Below, piece by piece: positions 11,031 through 22,735 of a stretch of 64,000 bases of DNA. The notes beneath the pieces were generated by a model. It was not told where the DNA came from, did no database searches, and saw only the letters and a program-made list of their open reading frames with translations. The translations under genes and the position numbers were made by a program. Position 1 is the first letter of the stretch. Every line of letters starts with the position of its first letter. Source of the DNA: Miscanthus floridulus (taxonomy: Eukaryota; Streptophyta; Magnoliopsida; Poales; Poaceae); contig NC_089583.1 of NCBI RefSeq assembly GCF_019320115.1, positions 83,841,928 through 83,905,927 on the forward strand, in the 5' to 3' direction.

Positions 11031-11984
11031 TTGTTTCCTAACTTGACTTCATCACTGCTCATAGCACTGCGCCGCTCCTTTCCTACCTGCCCGCAGGGTT
11101 CCACTCCAACCACCTCCACTCATTGCTCTGCCTTCGTCGTCATCTCTCTAGCCACTTCCCCCCGCGGAATCGTGTCGCTACTCCCTCGGCCACACTGTCC
11201 TGCACTAACTCCTCCTCGGGTGAGTCTCACTATCTCGCCCACAACATCCTCAAACCTAGATGCACCATGACCCCTCCATTGCCAGGCCACGTCGTTGCCC
11301 TTCCTCGCCAGGCCACACAACCTCCCTGCCCTAGGCCCTCTGCCCGTGGCCTCCTCATCAGGCAACGCCACCACTTTGCTCCATTCCTCGAGAAGATCCC
11401 ATGGGCTCGGGACCACATAGAGAGAGAAGACAACAAGAGACTTTGTGCGCTTCCATCGGTTTTTTGTGCTATATAGATGACTGAATATAGTTTTTGGGCT
11501 TCATAGATAAGTCCAAAAAAGAAAGAGCCCAAAAGGTATGGCGGACCTTTTTTTTTGGGTCAAGTAAGTAATTTTCTCTTTTCTTTGGCACCTATAAACT
11601 AAATTACATAGGCTAGGGGTAAACAAGCACGCTAAACTTATCATAAGTAAATATTATATCAATGTTAAAAATATACACACTATTTTTTTCATGCACTGGC
11701 TTCAGATAGCGAAGAATTTTTACAGGTCGCATGCCGTCCTCTTTTAGACTGGCCACAGCGTCGTCGGTGCTGAAAAACATTTCTCTATGTGCCAGCTCAT
11801 ACCGATGCCCTGATTCCTGTATGCCCACAGCGTCGGCATCGATGCTTCTACTACAGAGACCCACATCATACATTGCTCACTGCTCAGCCTGCAGAACAGC
11901 CAGGACCAACGGCTGGTTGAATTTTTTTTATTCTTTCGACGCCAACGAAAGTAGATGACCCGATTAGTGTGTTTTTGTTTCATG
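11031..11984. other. Unassigned sequence, Ser/Pro-biased gene-like fragment
   Basis: 11031-11470 is C-rich and open in several frames, resembling a scrambled gene fragment without any recognisable domain. 11470-11984 is ordinary AT-rich intergenic DNA. No feature can be supported. Confidence 0.3.
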
Positions 11985-12290
11985 CCTTGTTTAGTTTATC
12001 CCCTAAAGTTTATTTTCTATCCCATCGAATATTTAGACACATGCATGGAGTATTAAATATAGACTAAAAATTAACTAATTGTACAGTTTATGACTAATTT
12101 TCGAGAAGAATCTTTTAAGCCTAATTAGACCATGATTTGACAATGTGGTGCTATAGTAACACATGTGCTAATGATGGATTAATTAGACTTAATAAATTCA
12201 TCTCACGGATTACGGATGGATTTTGTAATTTATTTTTTTATTAGTATCCGAACACCCCATTTGACACCCTATAAAACACCCGATGTGACA
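11985..12290. mobile_element. Tourist/Harbinger-like MITE, boundaries approximate
   Basis: This segment opens with the GCCTTGTTTAGTTT-type end and has the internal blocks ACATGCATGGAGTATTAAAT and ATGATGGATTAATTAG seen in a common grass MITE family. Its far end is less well conserved. Related elements lie at 15209-15447 and 17954-18196. Confidence 0.6.
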
Positions 12291-13652
12291 TCCCAGAACT
12301 TTACGCCGTGGATTTAAACAAGGTCTCAGCATTGACGTGCATAATGGTTCTACTCGATGCTCTGATATTCTCTCTCCTCTCTCAACGTCGATAAAACCCA
12401 ACATCATGGCTAGTCTTATACGATGCTTAATAATTACATTGTCCCTTTCCCTTCGATCTCTCCTGCGGTCATCAAATACAGCATGCTCACTTTTTGTGAC
12501 TGAAATTAACCAAGTGATCAAGCGGACGACCTAATAAAGAAATGAAGCTTTGGATATGGATTTTTTTTTTTTGAAAACAACATAACCAAATATATATAGT
12601 CGACATAAAGTCCTAGCGAAACTTTGGTTTGCGAATTGAAACTTGCAACAGCTGTAACTTTGTTGCTTGACGACGACGTTGTCATATGTGAAAACAGATG
12701 ATAATGCCGCCTTACGGATGGCATAGCACGGTGGAAAAGACACGTTCAACCAGTCTCGAGAGTGCTTTCATAACGCCAATATTTAGTAGTATTTATATAT
12801 GCTTCACACATGAGTCACCGGTCAAACTCCCGCTATTTCATTGGAGAGGGGAGACTTTGTCTATGTCAAATCCGTGACCCTGATTCGAGGAGCGTTGTTC
12901 AATTATCTGCAACGACGAATGCTCGCCGGCCTGCGCTAACGTGAATCCATCGTTGACAACCTCGGTGTCATCGACGTTGCCTGCCGGCTGCCTGCGCTCA
13001 CTCGGCCAAGCGCATTGATGCGGAACTGCCAACGACCAGGTCGACCACGTCCGGCCAGGGCGTGCGTCGTCTGATTCGTCAGGACTCGCATCTCATGACA
13101 GGAGCCGCCCCCTATACCGCGGGGTGGTCGGCCGGCCAATCCGTGGCGGCCACCTCCGGGAACAGGACAGCAGTCGTTCGGCTCGGCTAGGTTCCCGTTC
13201 CATACCGGCGTTCTCTGGTTCGCTCGAGGAATTCGGCGGATCCGGATGCGGAGCGCACGGCGCGGCGCGCGGCGCGCGGGCGAACCGCAGGTCCGCAGGC
13301 ACTAGGCACAGCCGCACAGGTAGGCAGCCTGCGCGGGCGAATCCATGGGCGACGCCGACTCGGGGCGTGCGTGCCGCGTGTAGGCCGCCCGTATATAGGC
13401 CGGTATCTTGCAGCGTGCGGTAGGCTTTGGACTTTGCGGGAGTCTCTAGGCGTGGACGACGGCACGTCGCGTCGAGCCTTGTTCCTCCCCCTCGTTCTAG
13501 AACGGCGGCATGGGCGGTAGCGGTACAAAATGTTTTGGACCTTTGTTTTGGGGTTATAAATGCCGTCATGGCGTGCGGTTATTGGCCGCGGACGCGAAGC
13601 CTATCCTCTCGCAGTGACATCGGTACCAGGTGAAAAGCTGCATCTCTGTTTA
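12291..13652. other. Intergenic DNA; GC-rich island at 12830-13570 with no recognisable gene
   Basis: 12291-12830 is AT-rich without features. 12830-13570 is GC-rich with long open frames on both strands, the longest being 158 codons on minus (13093-13569). Composition alone explains these, and no domain, intron pattern or plausible start context supports a gene. It could be an old gene fragment or a CpG-rich promoter remnant. Confidence 0.35.
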
Positions 13653-13661
13653 TTTGATTTT
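13653..13661. repeat. 9-bp target-site duplication, left copy
   Basis: TTTGATTTT immediately precedes the foldback element and is repeated exactly at 14677-14685. Confidence 0.95.
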
Positions 13662-14676
13662 GGGTAAAGTCCAATTTACACCCTCCAATTTTCGCTGAAG
13701 TCCAGATTTCAACCTCGAACTTCAAAACCGGATAACTTTGGCCCTCCAACCCTCGAAAAAGTTCAACTTGCAACCTTCTGAGCGGTTTTGGTGATGAACA
13801 GTAACTTTGATATTTTCAGGAGGCGTTGAAATTTTATATTATTTTTAAGCATCTTAACGTCCTCAAATGAAAAAACTCAAAACTATAAAGTTATAGATTT
13901 CATTGACAGCTACAACTTTGGTATAAAAAGTATTTTCATTTAACTCCATACAAATAATATATTAGTGCTCTAATGCGGCAAGCGCTATTATGGTGCTGAA
14001 ATTTTATATTATTTTTTCGAGCATCTTACTGTCCTCAAATGAAACAAATTAAAACTATAAAGTTGTAGATCTCATCGAGGTCTACAATTTACATATAAAA
14101 ATTATCTTCATCCGACATCGTATTAAAGGGTTTTCTATTTTTTGAAATTTGAGTCTCATCACGCGATAAAATTGATGAGACTCAAATTTCAAAAAATAGA
14201 AAACCCTTCAATACGATGTCAGATGAAGATAATTTTTATATGTAAATTGTAAACCTCGATGAGATCTACAACTTTATTGTTCTAATATTTTTTTTCATTT
14301 CAGGACACTAAGATGATTAAAAAAATAATATAAAATTTCAGCATCATAATAGCGCTTGCCGCATTAGAGCACTAATATATTATTTATATGGAGTTAAATG
14401 AAAATACTTTTTATACCAAAGTTGTAGCTCTCAATGAGATCTACAACTTTGTAGTTTTGAGTTTTTTCATTTGAGGACGTTAAGATGCTTAAAAAATAAT
14501 ATAAAATTTCGACGCCTCCGAAAATATCAAAAGTTACTGTTCATCGTCAAAACCGCACAGAAGGTTGAAAGTTGAACTTTTTCAAGAGTTGGAGGGCCAA
14601 AGTTATCCGGTTTTGAAGTTCGAGGTTGAAATCCGGACTTTAACGAAAGTTTGAGGGTGTAAATTGGACTTTACCC
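13662..14676. mobile_element. 1015-bp foldback element, Mutator-type (9-bp TSD)
   Basis: The element is one long imperfect palindrome. Its arms of nearly 500 bp begin GGGTAAAGTCCAATTTACAC on both strands and meet at about 14160-14170, where a short spacer follows GAGTCTCATC. A perfect 9-bp TSD (TTTGATTTT) flanks it, the size made by Mutator-like transposases. No coding capacity is seen, so it is non-autonomous. Each arm carries the AAAGTTGTAGA stem motif also found at 19228-19975. Arms this long are prone to hairpin RNA and small-RNA production (inference). Confidence 0.93.
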
Positions 14677-14685
14677 TTTGATTTT
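14677..14685. repeat. 9-bp target-site duplication, right copy
   Basis: Exact copy of TTTGATTTT at 13653-13661. It fixes the right end of the foldback element. Confidence 0.95.
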
Positions 14686-15205
14686 CAGCTCCGAACTGAG
14701 CTCAAGTCAGCAAGGATCATCTCCTTGGCAAATTCCTTCCAAAAGTTTTTAGCAAGCAGGTACGCTCCAGATGAATGTTAGGCGTGCTTCGATAAGATGC
14801 CATATCTATCATACCATGAAGGAAGGAATGCTCCTTGCACGCAATGCACCAGGCCACCACCACGGGAGAAAGAGTGGACTGAATGACCGTGGGCATCAGT
14901 CATCACGGACCACCGATGGTCCACAGCATATACCTGAGTATTTTTCGGTCTCCAGTGCTCCACAGATCCACTCGATCCATCTCCATGGCTCCACCCACTC
15001 ATCTCGCCCACCAAGCAAAGAGGCGGCGCAGGGGAGAGCTATCTTTTCGCGTCCTTTGCGCGAGATCAGTGAGCAGGTAGCCTTTTTGCACCCGCTTCTT
15101 TTTTCTCTCTTTCTTATTACTGCAGTGGCCCAACCGTACTGCACATGCTCTTGACAAACCACGCACTCCTGTTCCTCTAGTCCTATTAAGTACCAAAAAT
15201 ATCTC
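14686..15205. other. Intergenic, nothing recognised
   Basis: Short overlapping open frames exist but none has a domain or family resemblance. No repeat boundary is visible. Confidence 0.4.
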
Positions 15206-15208
15206 ACC

Positions 15209-15447
15209 GCGTGTTTAGTTGGCTGAATTTTGAAATTTAGGTTACTGTAGCAATTTCGTTTTTATTTAGCAATTAGTGTTTAATCATAGACTAATTAGGC
15301 TCAAAACGTTCGTCTCGCAATTTCCAACCAAACTGTGCAATTAGTTTTTTTTCGTCTACATTTAATGCTCCATGCACGTATCGTAAGATTCGATGTGATG
15401 GGTACTGTAGCACTTTTTGGAAAATTTTTTTGAAACTAAACCAGGGC
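15209..15447. mobile_element. Tourist/Harbinger-like MITE, boundaries approximate
   Basis: The ends read GTGTTTAGTTGG and, on the opposite strand, TTTAGTTTC, around internal blocks shared with 11985-12290 in opposite orientation (for example the ATTTAATGCTCCATGCACGT region). No clean TSD could be fixed. Confidence 0.6.
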
Positions 15448-16046
15448 TCAGTTTACTATAGTACACTGTACATTCCTCTTTCTGAATTTCATGAAAAAAA
15501 TTACTCCATTCGTCATTTGCGGCAAACCTTCCCAAACTGCTCAGCACTCGGCAGCTAGCGCCAGCGCTTCCTCAACGTACTGGAGATGAACGTGGAGTGT
15601 GTAAAACAGAACAGGTCGTGAGACAGTAGCAAACCGCCGAACCCGGTAGAAGCTTACGCAGCCAGTTCGTTTCGCCGTAAACCACCGTAGATTATTTACT
15701 GTTGAATGATTTGATGTAAAAAAAATATTATTTCAGGTTAAAATCCATGATCATATACGAGGAAACGAACTAAGCTGCCGGTCTTGTGTCGCGTAAAGCA
15801 GTATGGGCCGCCGTGCACAGAGGGAGGAACCGCACTTGCTTTTGCAGAAAGGAGAGGCAGAAAATTGCGGCAGATCTACCCATACTTTTGTTTGCAACGA
15901 AGACTTAAGCACAAACATAGAAAGATCGGCAGAAATCACTGCATAGAGACAACATACTCCGAAGTCCAAAGTATAATAACAACCGGCATACATTGCGACG
16001 GATGATCCAAAGCTGCAACACGGCATTCTAGCAGAAGACAATATTG
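15448..16046. other. Intergenic, nothing recognised
   Basis: Open frames of up to 96 codons on minus (15751-16041) have no recognisable content and no supporting signals. Confidence 0.35.
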
Positions 16047-16376
16047 GGCCGGTCTGCGAACAGGGACTAAAAACTAAATTTTAGTCTCTTTTAACCAAAT
16101 AGAAGTGACTAAAACAGGAATCAGAGACTAAAATACATAAATCTTTTGAGGTAAGGCTTATTGGGACTTATGAGGCTAAACTGACGCCCCATGCCCCTCA
16201 TCGGTCCCCACCTCTCCCAGTCCCCCCATCCCTCTCAAAGGTATTTTAGTCTTTATTCAGTAGATTTAATATCCTTTAATCCTCTCTGGTTCCTGAAACT
16301 GAACTGGATTGGAAAGTAAAGTTTAGTTTCGGTTTTAATCTCCAGTCCTGTGACTAGAGAAAAGAATAGGGCCTAG
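16047..16376. mobile_element. Probable MITE with AGGGACTAAAA-type ends, approximate
   Basis: The left part (CAGGGACTAAAAACTAAATT) and the right part around 16310-16376 are imperfect inverted counterparts, and internal repeats of TTTTAGTCTC type occur. The terminal GGCC-type bases and TSD are not clean, so the boundaries are uncertain. Confidence 0.45.
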
Positions 16377-17953
16377 TACTATCAGAGATGACAGAATGAA
16401 GCAAAGCATCGATACTGATTTCAGCAAAAACCAGTGCGGATTTCAACTCGCACTCGTCAGTCGTCACTCACCGTCACCGACGTGCTACGTTGCATAAACA
16501 AAAACAGTCTTCGTCCATCGCTCTACGACGAAGCTGCAAAAAAAAAAAAAGAAGCCTTTCAGTCTGGTCAGACTATGATGTAGTAACCTCTTTTGCTGTC
16601 CTATGGTAACTACTTTTACATTATTTCTCTAGCTTTTCCAGTCACGTTGATGCTTGCTGTCCAGTTTGTTTAAGAAAAATCTGGCGTCCGAAAGGAAGTA
16701 ATGCATGGACCATGCAGTCGCTGCATGCCCAATTTGCACCGGCCGGGATCGCCATCGACGTCTCTAAAGCTGGCCTGTTGATAATCTGATATTACTTCTC
16801 ATTGCTGGTGCCTGGTTGCATGAAAAAAAAAATAGAACACAGGATTCTCAACACACATGAAACAATCGATGATTATAGTGCCCATGTTAGAAAATGTAAC
16901 ATGAGGTTGGACCTCATAACAAGAAGATTTTCTTTGTGTCTATCCAATCCACTTTCTCAATCCATGTTACAAACAGGGGGATAGGAAAATGCAGGAGGCG
17001 GTGTGGGCACAAGTCAAGCCGTATAGCTGTGGCCTGTGGGCGAAACGAAACCCACCCAATCTGGCAGCCTGGCAGACTGACTGACTCACTGGCTGGGTGG
17101 CAGTGATTCCGGGGAATACGCGATGAATTATTGGCCGTCGTTGGTGGGGAAACGCCTGCCTCGTTCCTGGGCACAATGATGAGCCCTGATCGAAGTCGTC
17201 GCCTCCCTCTTCAAAAGGGCAGGACCGCAGCAGGAGGTGGAATTGACTAGTACTAGTACGCCGAGCACCGGAGCCGGGAAGCCGCCCGGGAAAAGGCACG
17301 CCGACGCCGGCAGCTGCACGGCCTTTCAGAGAGCGGAGGCGGCCTTTACTCATTGCCTCCGATTAGTGCGATGCGTCGTCGGGCGTCGGCGCTGATGCAA
17401 TGCAAGCAGCGTCACCTCGCCAGTCGTCGGTCAGGAGGCGGTTTTCCTCGGCGCGTGTTTGATTCGAATTCGAATGAATGCAACGCCTCATCAGTCGCAG
17501 GATCAGCTTTCAGCAAAGTCGTTAAGCTGTAGCTAGGCAGCTAGCTAATAGCTCTTTTCGCAAAACGATTCTACCGTCGACTGTTCCTGCTGAATTGACG
17601 AGACACGACACGAGACGGGACGAGCTTGCCCGTGCGATTCCCTTCACATGCCAGTCGCCAGGACACACACGCGACAGCATCACCGTTGGGCACGATCGGG
17701 GATCTATCTATACGCTTTTGGATTGTACAGTACGCACACCCGATCGCACTAGAGTCGATGGCGCAGCTTGGGAGCACTGTCAGGGAAAAGGTAGTTGCTA
17801 GTACAAGCCTACAAAGTACATTGTCACATTTTGCTTGTCCTATAGGGAGTGGGGGGGATAGAATCGCTCCCGCCTGACGCTGGATCCAGCTGCCGGCTTC
17901 CATTCGTCCAGTTTCGCGTTTCGGGTCGCATTTGTGGATCTCTTTTTTACTTA
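16377..17953. other. Intergenic DNA; GC-rich patch 16960-17480 without a recognised gene
   Basis: Several short open frames on both strands (longest 140 codons on minus at 17571-17993) have no recognisable domain. GC-rich patches resemble eroded gene or promoter sequence. Nothing more can be supported. Confidence 0.35.
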
Positions 17954-18196
17954 GGCCTTGTTTAGATGTCACCAAAATTCCAAGTTTTTTCACTCTCTCT
18001 CCATCACATCAATTTTTAGCCGCTTGCATGTAGTATTAAATGTAGGTAAAAAAAATAACTAATTACACAGTTTAGTTGGAAATCACGAGATGAATCTTTT
18101 GAGCCTAGTTGGTCCACGATTGGACAATATTTGTCAAATAAGACGAAAGTGGTACTATTCATCGGGTTGAAATTTTTTCAGCATCTAAACGAGGCC
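17954..18196. mobile_element. Tourist MITE (243 bp, TSD TTA)
   Basis: Inverted ends GGCCTTGTTTAGATG and CATCTAAACGAGGCC are flanked by the 3-bp duplication TTA (17951-17953 and 18197-18199), the Harbinger/Tourist signature. No coding capacity. Confidence 0.92.
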
Positions 18197-18199
18197 TTA

Positions 18200-19227
18200 G
18201 CTTTTTACGGGCTCCTCCGTTCTAAAAACGAAGTCATTCTCGCATCCTAAACAATAAAATATTTTTAGCTTTAATCAAATGAAAATGGTGGATTTGTTGG
18301 TAGAGTTAGCACACTAATCCCTGCAGAAGAAAGGGTCTTGATTGGAAGAACATGTAAATGCATATATGCCACTGCTGCAGCAGGGACGGAGGGATGTGTC
18401 GAGGGACTCAACAAATGATCAGTGGCATAAGCTCATTGATCATGTTTGCCATTAGTCCAGGTTGCAATCCATGTTGTTTTAATAGTGAGGGTGATTATCA
18501 CTTTCACTCCCCTCATGGAACCATATTTAGTTAGATTCAATAAAACGCAACACACAAACGGTATTCCCTATCTTTACTAAAGGCGAAAGAATAGTTTGCT
18601 CCGTGTGCATGCGCCTTGCGCCCGAACTTGATTGTCTCACACACTTTGCTGTCATCATCTGGAGGTCCTCATTTGAGCGAGAGATGGGCTGCAGGCGTTT
18701 GGGCCGGCCTAACGAGGGTGGAAATATTAAAGATGACCGAAGCATGCCGGCCCAGACAAGTCTTCGAAGTGGAAAATAAAAAAAAAACGCCACATAGGTG
18801 CTCCGAGGGGTTTTCTAAAAAAAAGGGTGCTCCGAGGGGTGCTTGAACTTGAGACCTCAGGGTTCAAGTTGAAAATAATAAATATAAAAAAATACCACAC
18901 AGATACTTCGGGGGCACTCAAACTTGAGCCTCAGGGTTCTGAGTCTGCAACACTACCACTAAGCTATGAAGACTTTTTTAATATTAGATGCACATAAACT
19001 TTTAAAATATGGTCAGATAATGCACTTCAATCTGATTCTGTTTGTTTTAAAATTTGTTGTAATCTTTGTTATGCACAAATGAAATATATATTTACATTCT
19101 TTTGGCATGTAGTTTTTATATCTACAGAATAAAAAAATATGCAACATTGTAGTATCTAAAGATGTCATATTTTTAAATTTAAATTTTTGAATTGTACAAA
19201 TGAACTCATAAGCAGAAATGACCAAAA
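18200..19227. other. Intergenic, mostly AT-rich
   Basis: 18230-18300 resembles one end of an eroded Stowaway element. 18790-18960 contains repeated GTGCTCCGAGGGGT-type text and a CACTACCACTAAGC string of unknown origin. No gene is seen. Confidence 0.35.
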
Positions 19228-19980
19228 CCAAAGTTATAGATCTCGATGAGTTCTACAACTTTGTAGTTGATGACTTTTTTGTTTGAAAACAATTATGTTA
19301 CTAAATTTAAGTCTGAAGTTCTCGTGTATAGAAATTTTAAATTTTAAATTGTTGAACAAGTGTATTTTTTCTTTTTAATCTCTTACTAAAACTTGTCAAA
19401 AAAATTATACAAATTTAGATTGTTGCATGTTTTTGTTACTTAATCGTTACATAAAAACTCAAATGATTTTAACAAAGTGACAGTACACATCATTCATGAT
19501 TTAATATATCTCTCACATAGTTATATGGGAAGAGTACGAAGATGTATCCAATTATGAACATGTATACTACCATTTTGTTTGAATGGTGTTAGATGGAGAA
19601 ATGACCAAAATAAAAGTTGTAGATCTTGACGATTTCTACAACTTTGTTGTTTGCGACTTTTTCATTTAAAATCATTTGTTATCCAAAAATTATGTTTGAA
19701 GTTCTTATATTTTAAAATTTGAATTTTAAACTGTTCAAACAAAGTCGGATGGAGAAATGACCAAAATAAAAGTTGCAAATCTCGATGATTTGTACAACTC
19801 TGTTGTTGCTAACTTTTCCATTTGAAATCACCGTATGTCCCAAAATTCTATTTGAGGTTGTAATATTTTGAAATTCAAATTTCAAATGGTTCAAACAAAG
19901 TTAGATGGAGAAATGAACAAAACAGAAGTTGTAGATCTCGATAAGTTGTACAACTTTGTTGTTGATGACTAGTTAATTAA
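19228..19980. repeat. Cluster of four quasi-palindromic stem motifs in AT-rich DNA
   Basis: Four copies, at about 19234-19266, 19614-19646, 19769-19801 and 19924-19956, carry the arms AAAGTTGTAGA and TCTACAACTTT around a short centre. Each is followed by a TTGTTGATGAC-like tail and mostly preceded by GAAATGACCAAAA. The last three are about 155 bp apart. The surrounding DNA has no coding potential. Confidence 0.75.
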
Positions 19981-20049
19981 AATAATTTACTGTTTCAAAA
20001 TTATTTTCAAAATTTATTATACAAATTAAAAGAAAAAACTTCAGACTAT

Positions 20050-20257
20050 GGCCTTGTTTGTTTCCGCTTCTCCCAGACACGCTTGGATTATAATCTAAGC
20101 GAAGATTTTCTCGCTTCTCGCTTTTCGCTTCTCATAGTTCAAATCTCTGAAGCGGCTTACCACATAAGCGAGAATCGGTGGAAATAAGCAAAGCGTTTGG
20201 CGGGATTCTCGCTTATTTCCACCGATAAGCCGCTTATAAGCTAAAACAAACAGGGCC
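20050..20257. mobile_element. MITE with GGCCTTGTTTGTTT ends (208 bp, candidate TSD TAT)
   Basis: The termini GGCCTTGTTTGTTT and AAACAAACAGGGCC are inverted, flanked by TAT at 20047-20049 and 20258-20260. The interior is rich in GCTTATTTCCACCG and its complement, so much of the element can fold on itself. Confidence 0.75.
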
Positions 20258-20500
20258 TATGTTGGGCCTCAAAATGATGTTTAGATTCAGCCCAAATAAA
20301 GTCCTCTTTCTCTCAGCCGTTGGATCATGAAATGGATGGCTGCGATATACCAGACTTCAAATAAAGCCTGTTGAAACCCTACTGTCTCCTCCACTGCTCC
20401 TGCAGACACCAGCGCCCCCTCCCGCGCCTCTTCCCCCCTTCTCCCCATCGAGCGCAGCGGCAGCTTCCTAGGTGTGTCAAACCCTAGCCTCGCACCCTAG
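20258..20500 (+). promoter_or_regulatory. Promoter/leader-like segment with site II and telo-box motifs
   Basis: TGGGCCT (20263-20269) is followed by two AAACCCTA telo-boxes (20374-20381 and 20479-20486) in a pyrimidine-rich, GC-rising context. In plants this combination is typical of promoters of ribosomal-protein and other translation-related genes. No coding region follows clearly, so it may be the promoter of a decayed gene or of a noncoding transcript. Confidence 0.45.
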
Positions 20501-21322
20501 ATCGAGCCCCGAGAGGGAGAGGTCCAGAGCCCAGGCGGGGCGGCGGCTACCCTTGTGCGTGCATAGGGGCGATGGCCCCACAACTAGCCTCATCCTGCCT
20601 AGGGCAACTCCGAGGAGACCACCTGGACTTGATCCCGCCTAGGGCGATACGGAGGAGGCCGCCTGGCCTCGATCCAGCCTAGGGCGGCGTGGGGACATTG
20701 GAGCCTACCCAGGTCTTCGTTGGTGATGAGCACGCACTAGGTTCGAAGGCCCCTTCTCTTCCCTTCCTGATGTGCAAAACTGAGAACAATGCAGAATTTG
20801 TCTGGCGTTGAAACCTTGTGATGAGAATAGAGAAACGTCGTCGATAACTAACCCAAGTGATTGCGATACGCCGCAAGTGGCTGAGGAGACCAACACTAAT
20901 GTGTGATTCTCGGCTAAGTTAAAGTGGACAATTTGGATTCACATTACTCTGAAACTATTTGAATAGATTGATAGATGCGAAGGTCACCTTACCAAGAAAG
21001 AAATTAGCTCAACCGATGAAATGACTTCCTTACGAACCATTCATTCAGTGTATAATGTAATAGCTTTTCATTCCAAATTACTATAGGTTAAACGGAAAGT
21101 GCAAGATGTTGGACCATTTGACTATACCAAGTTCTCCAAAAACATTCCAACCTCTAGCACCTGACTGCATTGTGAAGGCGATCGTGCAAGGCGGCTGAGG
21201 AAGGGAGGTCATGCTTTGCTGATCAGAAATGCAGTGCCAGTGCACTGGCTCTTCAGAACATTGTGAAGAAGCTGATCAAGACTGAGTGGGAAAATAGTGT
21301 TGCCCTGCTGGGAATCTGGTAG
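20501..21322 (+). other. Possible remnant of a gene or noncoding transcript, target of the Gypsy insertion
   Basis: Leader-like sequence continues to about 20750, then mixed coding-like text. A frame near 21230-21322 reads to a TAG whose bases are part of the GGTAG duplicated by the Gypsy insertion. I do not recognise a protein. A C-box-like GTGATGA (20818-20824) and a CTGA (20881-20884) are spaced like a C/D snoRNA, but the terminal stem is poor. Confidence 0.25.
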
Positions 21323-22489
21323 TGTCGGTGCAGAAAGTGACCAACACATAAATATTTATAGTTTTACTTTATGTTGTGATCGAATGCAGCCTAGCACTCA
21401 ATGACACAGGGTTTTTACTGGTTCAGGCAACGTGCCCTACGTCTAGTTGAGTTAGTCGGTGAATTTATTCCTGAGCCCAGGTGCTCAAAGTTTGCTGTGG
21501 GGTTACAAACAAGAGGGAGTAAGATGGGGGGTGCAAGAGGTTCGGTCAGACTCTGGTCTGAAGGGCCGAGAGTGACGGGAGCTCCTACATGCGTTGAGTG
21601 TTTGAGTGTGTGCTCGAGGTTTGAACCTAGAGGTTCTGTTGTTGTGTGTGAGTGAATTAATTGATCCCATGCAGTTGGGAGAGAGCACATATCCTTTTAT
21701 AGATGAAGGGGATAGCCTTACAAGTGAGAGAGAGAGTACGTATGCTACTAAGTCTTGTTGCCCAAGCCGTCAGGTACAAGATGATTTGTAGGCGCCCACA
21801 ATACTATTGATGTCAAACGCATGTGGAAGGTCTTCAGCGTGGTCACTAGGTATGGCACAACACTGTGGATGCCTAAATGCATGTGGGAGGCCTTACCGTG
21901 TTTGCCTGGTATGGGAATTGATGGCGCCCGTAACACTGTAGGGTAAAAGTCGGCGCCCTCAATACTGTTGTGGTTCTAACATGCCTAGAAGGTTGTAGGG
22001 TGCCCTTCTACTAGGCCCTGTTGGTATTATCCTACAGGAGTACAGGGTACGGTCCTCGGTTTTACTATTGACTTGAGCATCCTGCTTTACTAGCTCCGCC
22101 TATTTCCTTGTCCTCACTGAGCGGGCGTTCCTAGTCAGTTGGTCCTAGTCGGCTCGGACTACGCCAGTCGGAGAAGAGCTGTAAGCAGAGGTTTGGTGCA
22201 TCCTCGGTCAGAGACGTGGGTCAGAGTCGAGCGACATTTTGGCTAGGCCTTCTGGTCAGAGAGATGGGGTAGAATCAAAAGCAAGGCCTTCCGGTCGGAG
22301 AGGTGGGCTGGAGTTGGAATCCACCTTGGCTAGGTCTTCCGGTCGGAGAGGCGGATCACTCTTCTAGCCTATCATTCAGGTAGTTTTGGGCCAGCCCAGG
22401 AGTTGCGTGTTGTTCGCGGCATTGTCTGTAGGGCCAAGCCTTTGCTGGGAAGCTGGTCTATGAGGGACCCCGGGTTTATGAACCCGATA
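21323..22489 (-). repeat. 3' LTR of the Gypsy element
   Basis: 1167 bp, aligned along its length with 40936-42120 and with the solo LTR at 60548-61679. It contains a TATAGATGAAGGGGAT-type region and a final block with repeated CTTCCGGTCGGAGAGG units. Its inner terminal dinucleotide is altered (minus-strand TATC in place of TGTC), as expected from C-to-T decay. Confidence 0.93.
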
Positions 22490-22735
22490 GGAGCCCCCGA
22501 GCCCCCGAGTGATTTGGGTAGAATCATTTGGGGGATTTTTATCTTAACGACGGGTGTAGCCTGTGAGCCCTCGGGCAATTCGGGTAGAATCATCTAGGGG
22601 TTTTTCCTGTTGCCAATGGGAGAAGTTTTGTTTAGTCAGCGGGTGCGTGTGAGCGCACCGGTGGGTGTAGCCCCCGAGCCCTCGAGTGATTCGGGCAGAA
22701 TCGCCTAGGGGGTTTTGTTAGTGGGCGTGTGCGAG
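22490..22735 (-). other. Polypurine-tract region and AATCGGGTAG-type repeats
   Basis: On the minus strand the bases before the 3' LTR read CTCGGGGGCTCGGGGGCTCC, the expected polypurine-tract position. Three imperfect repeats of a GTGATTCGGGTAGAATC block follow (22500-22710). Confidence 0.65.

Noticed and set aside
13093..13569. 158-codon minus-strand ORF in a GC-rich island
   Set aside because: Open frames exist on both strands from composition alone. There is no recognisable domain or intron pattern.
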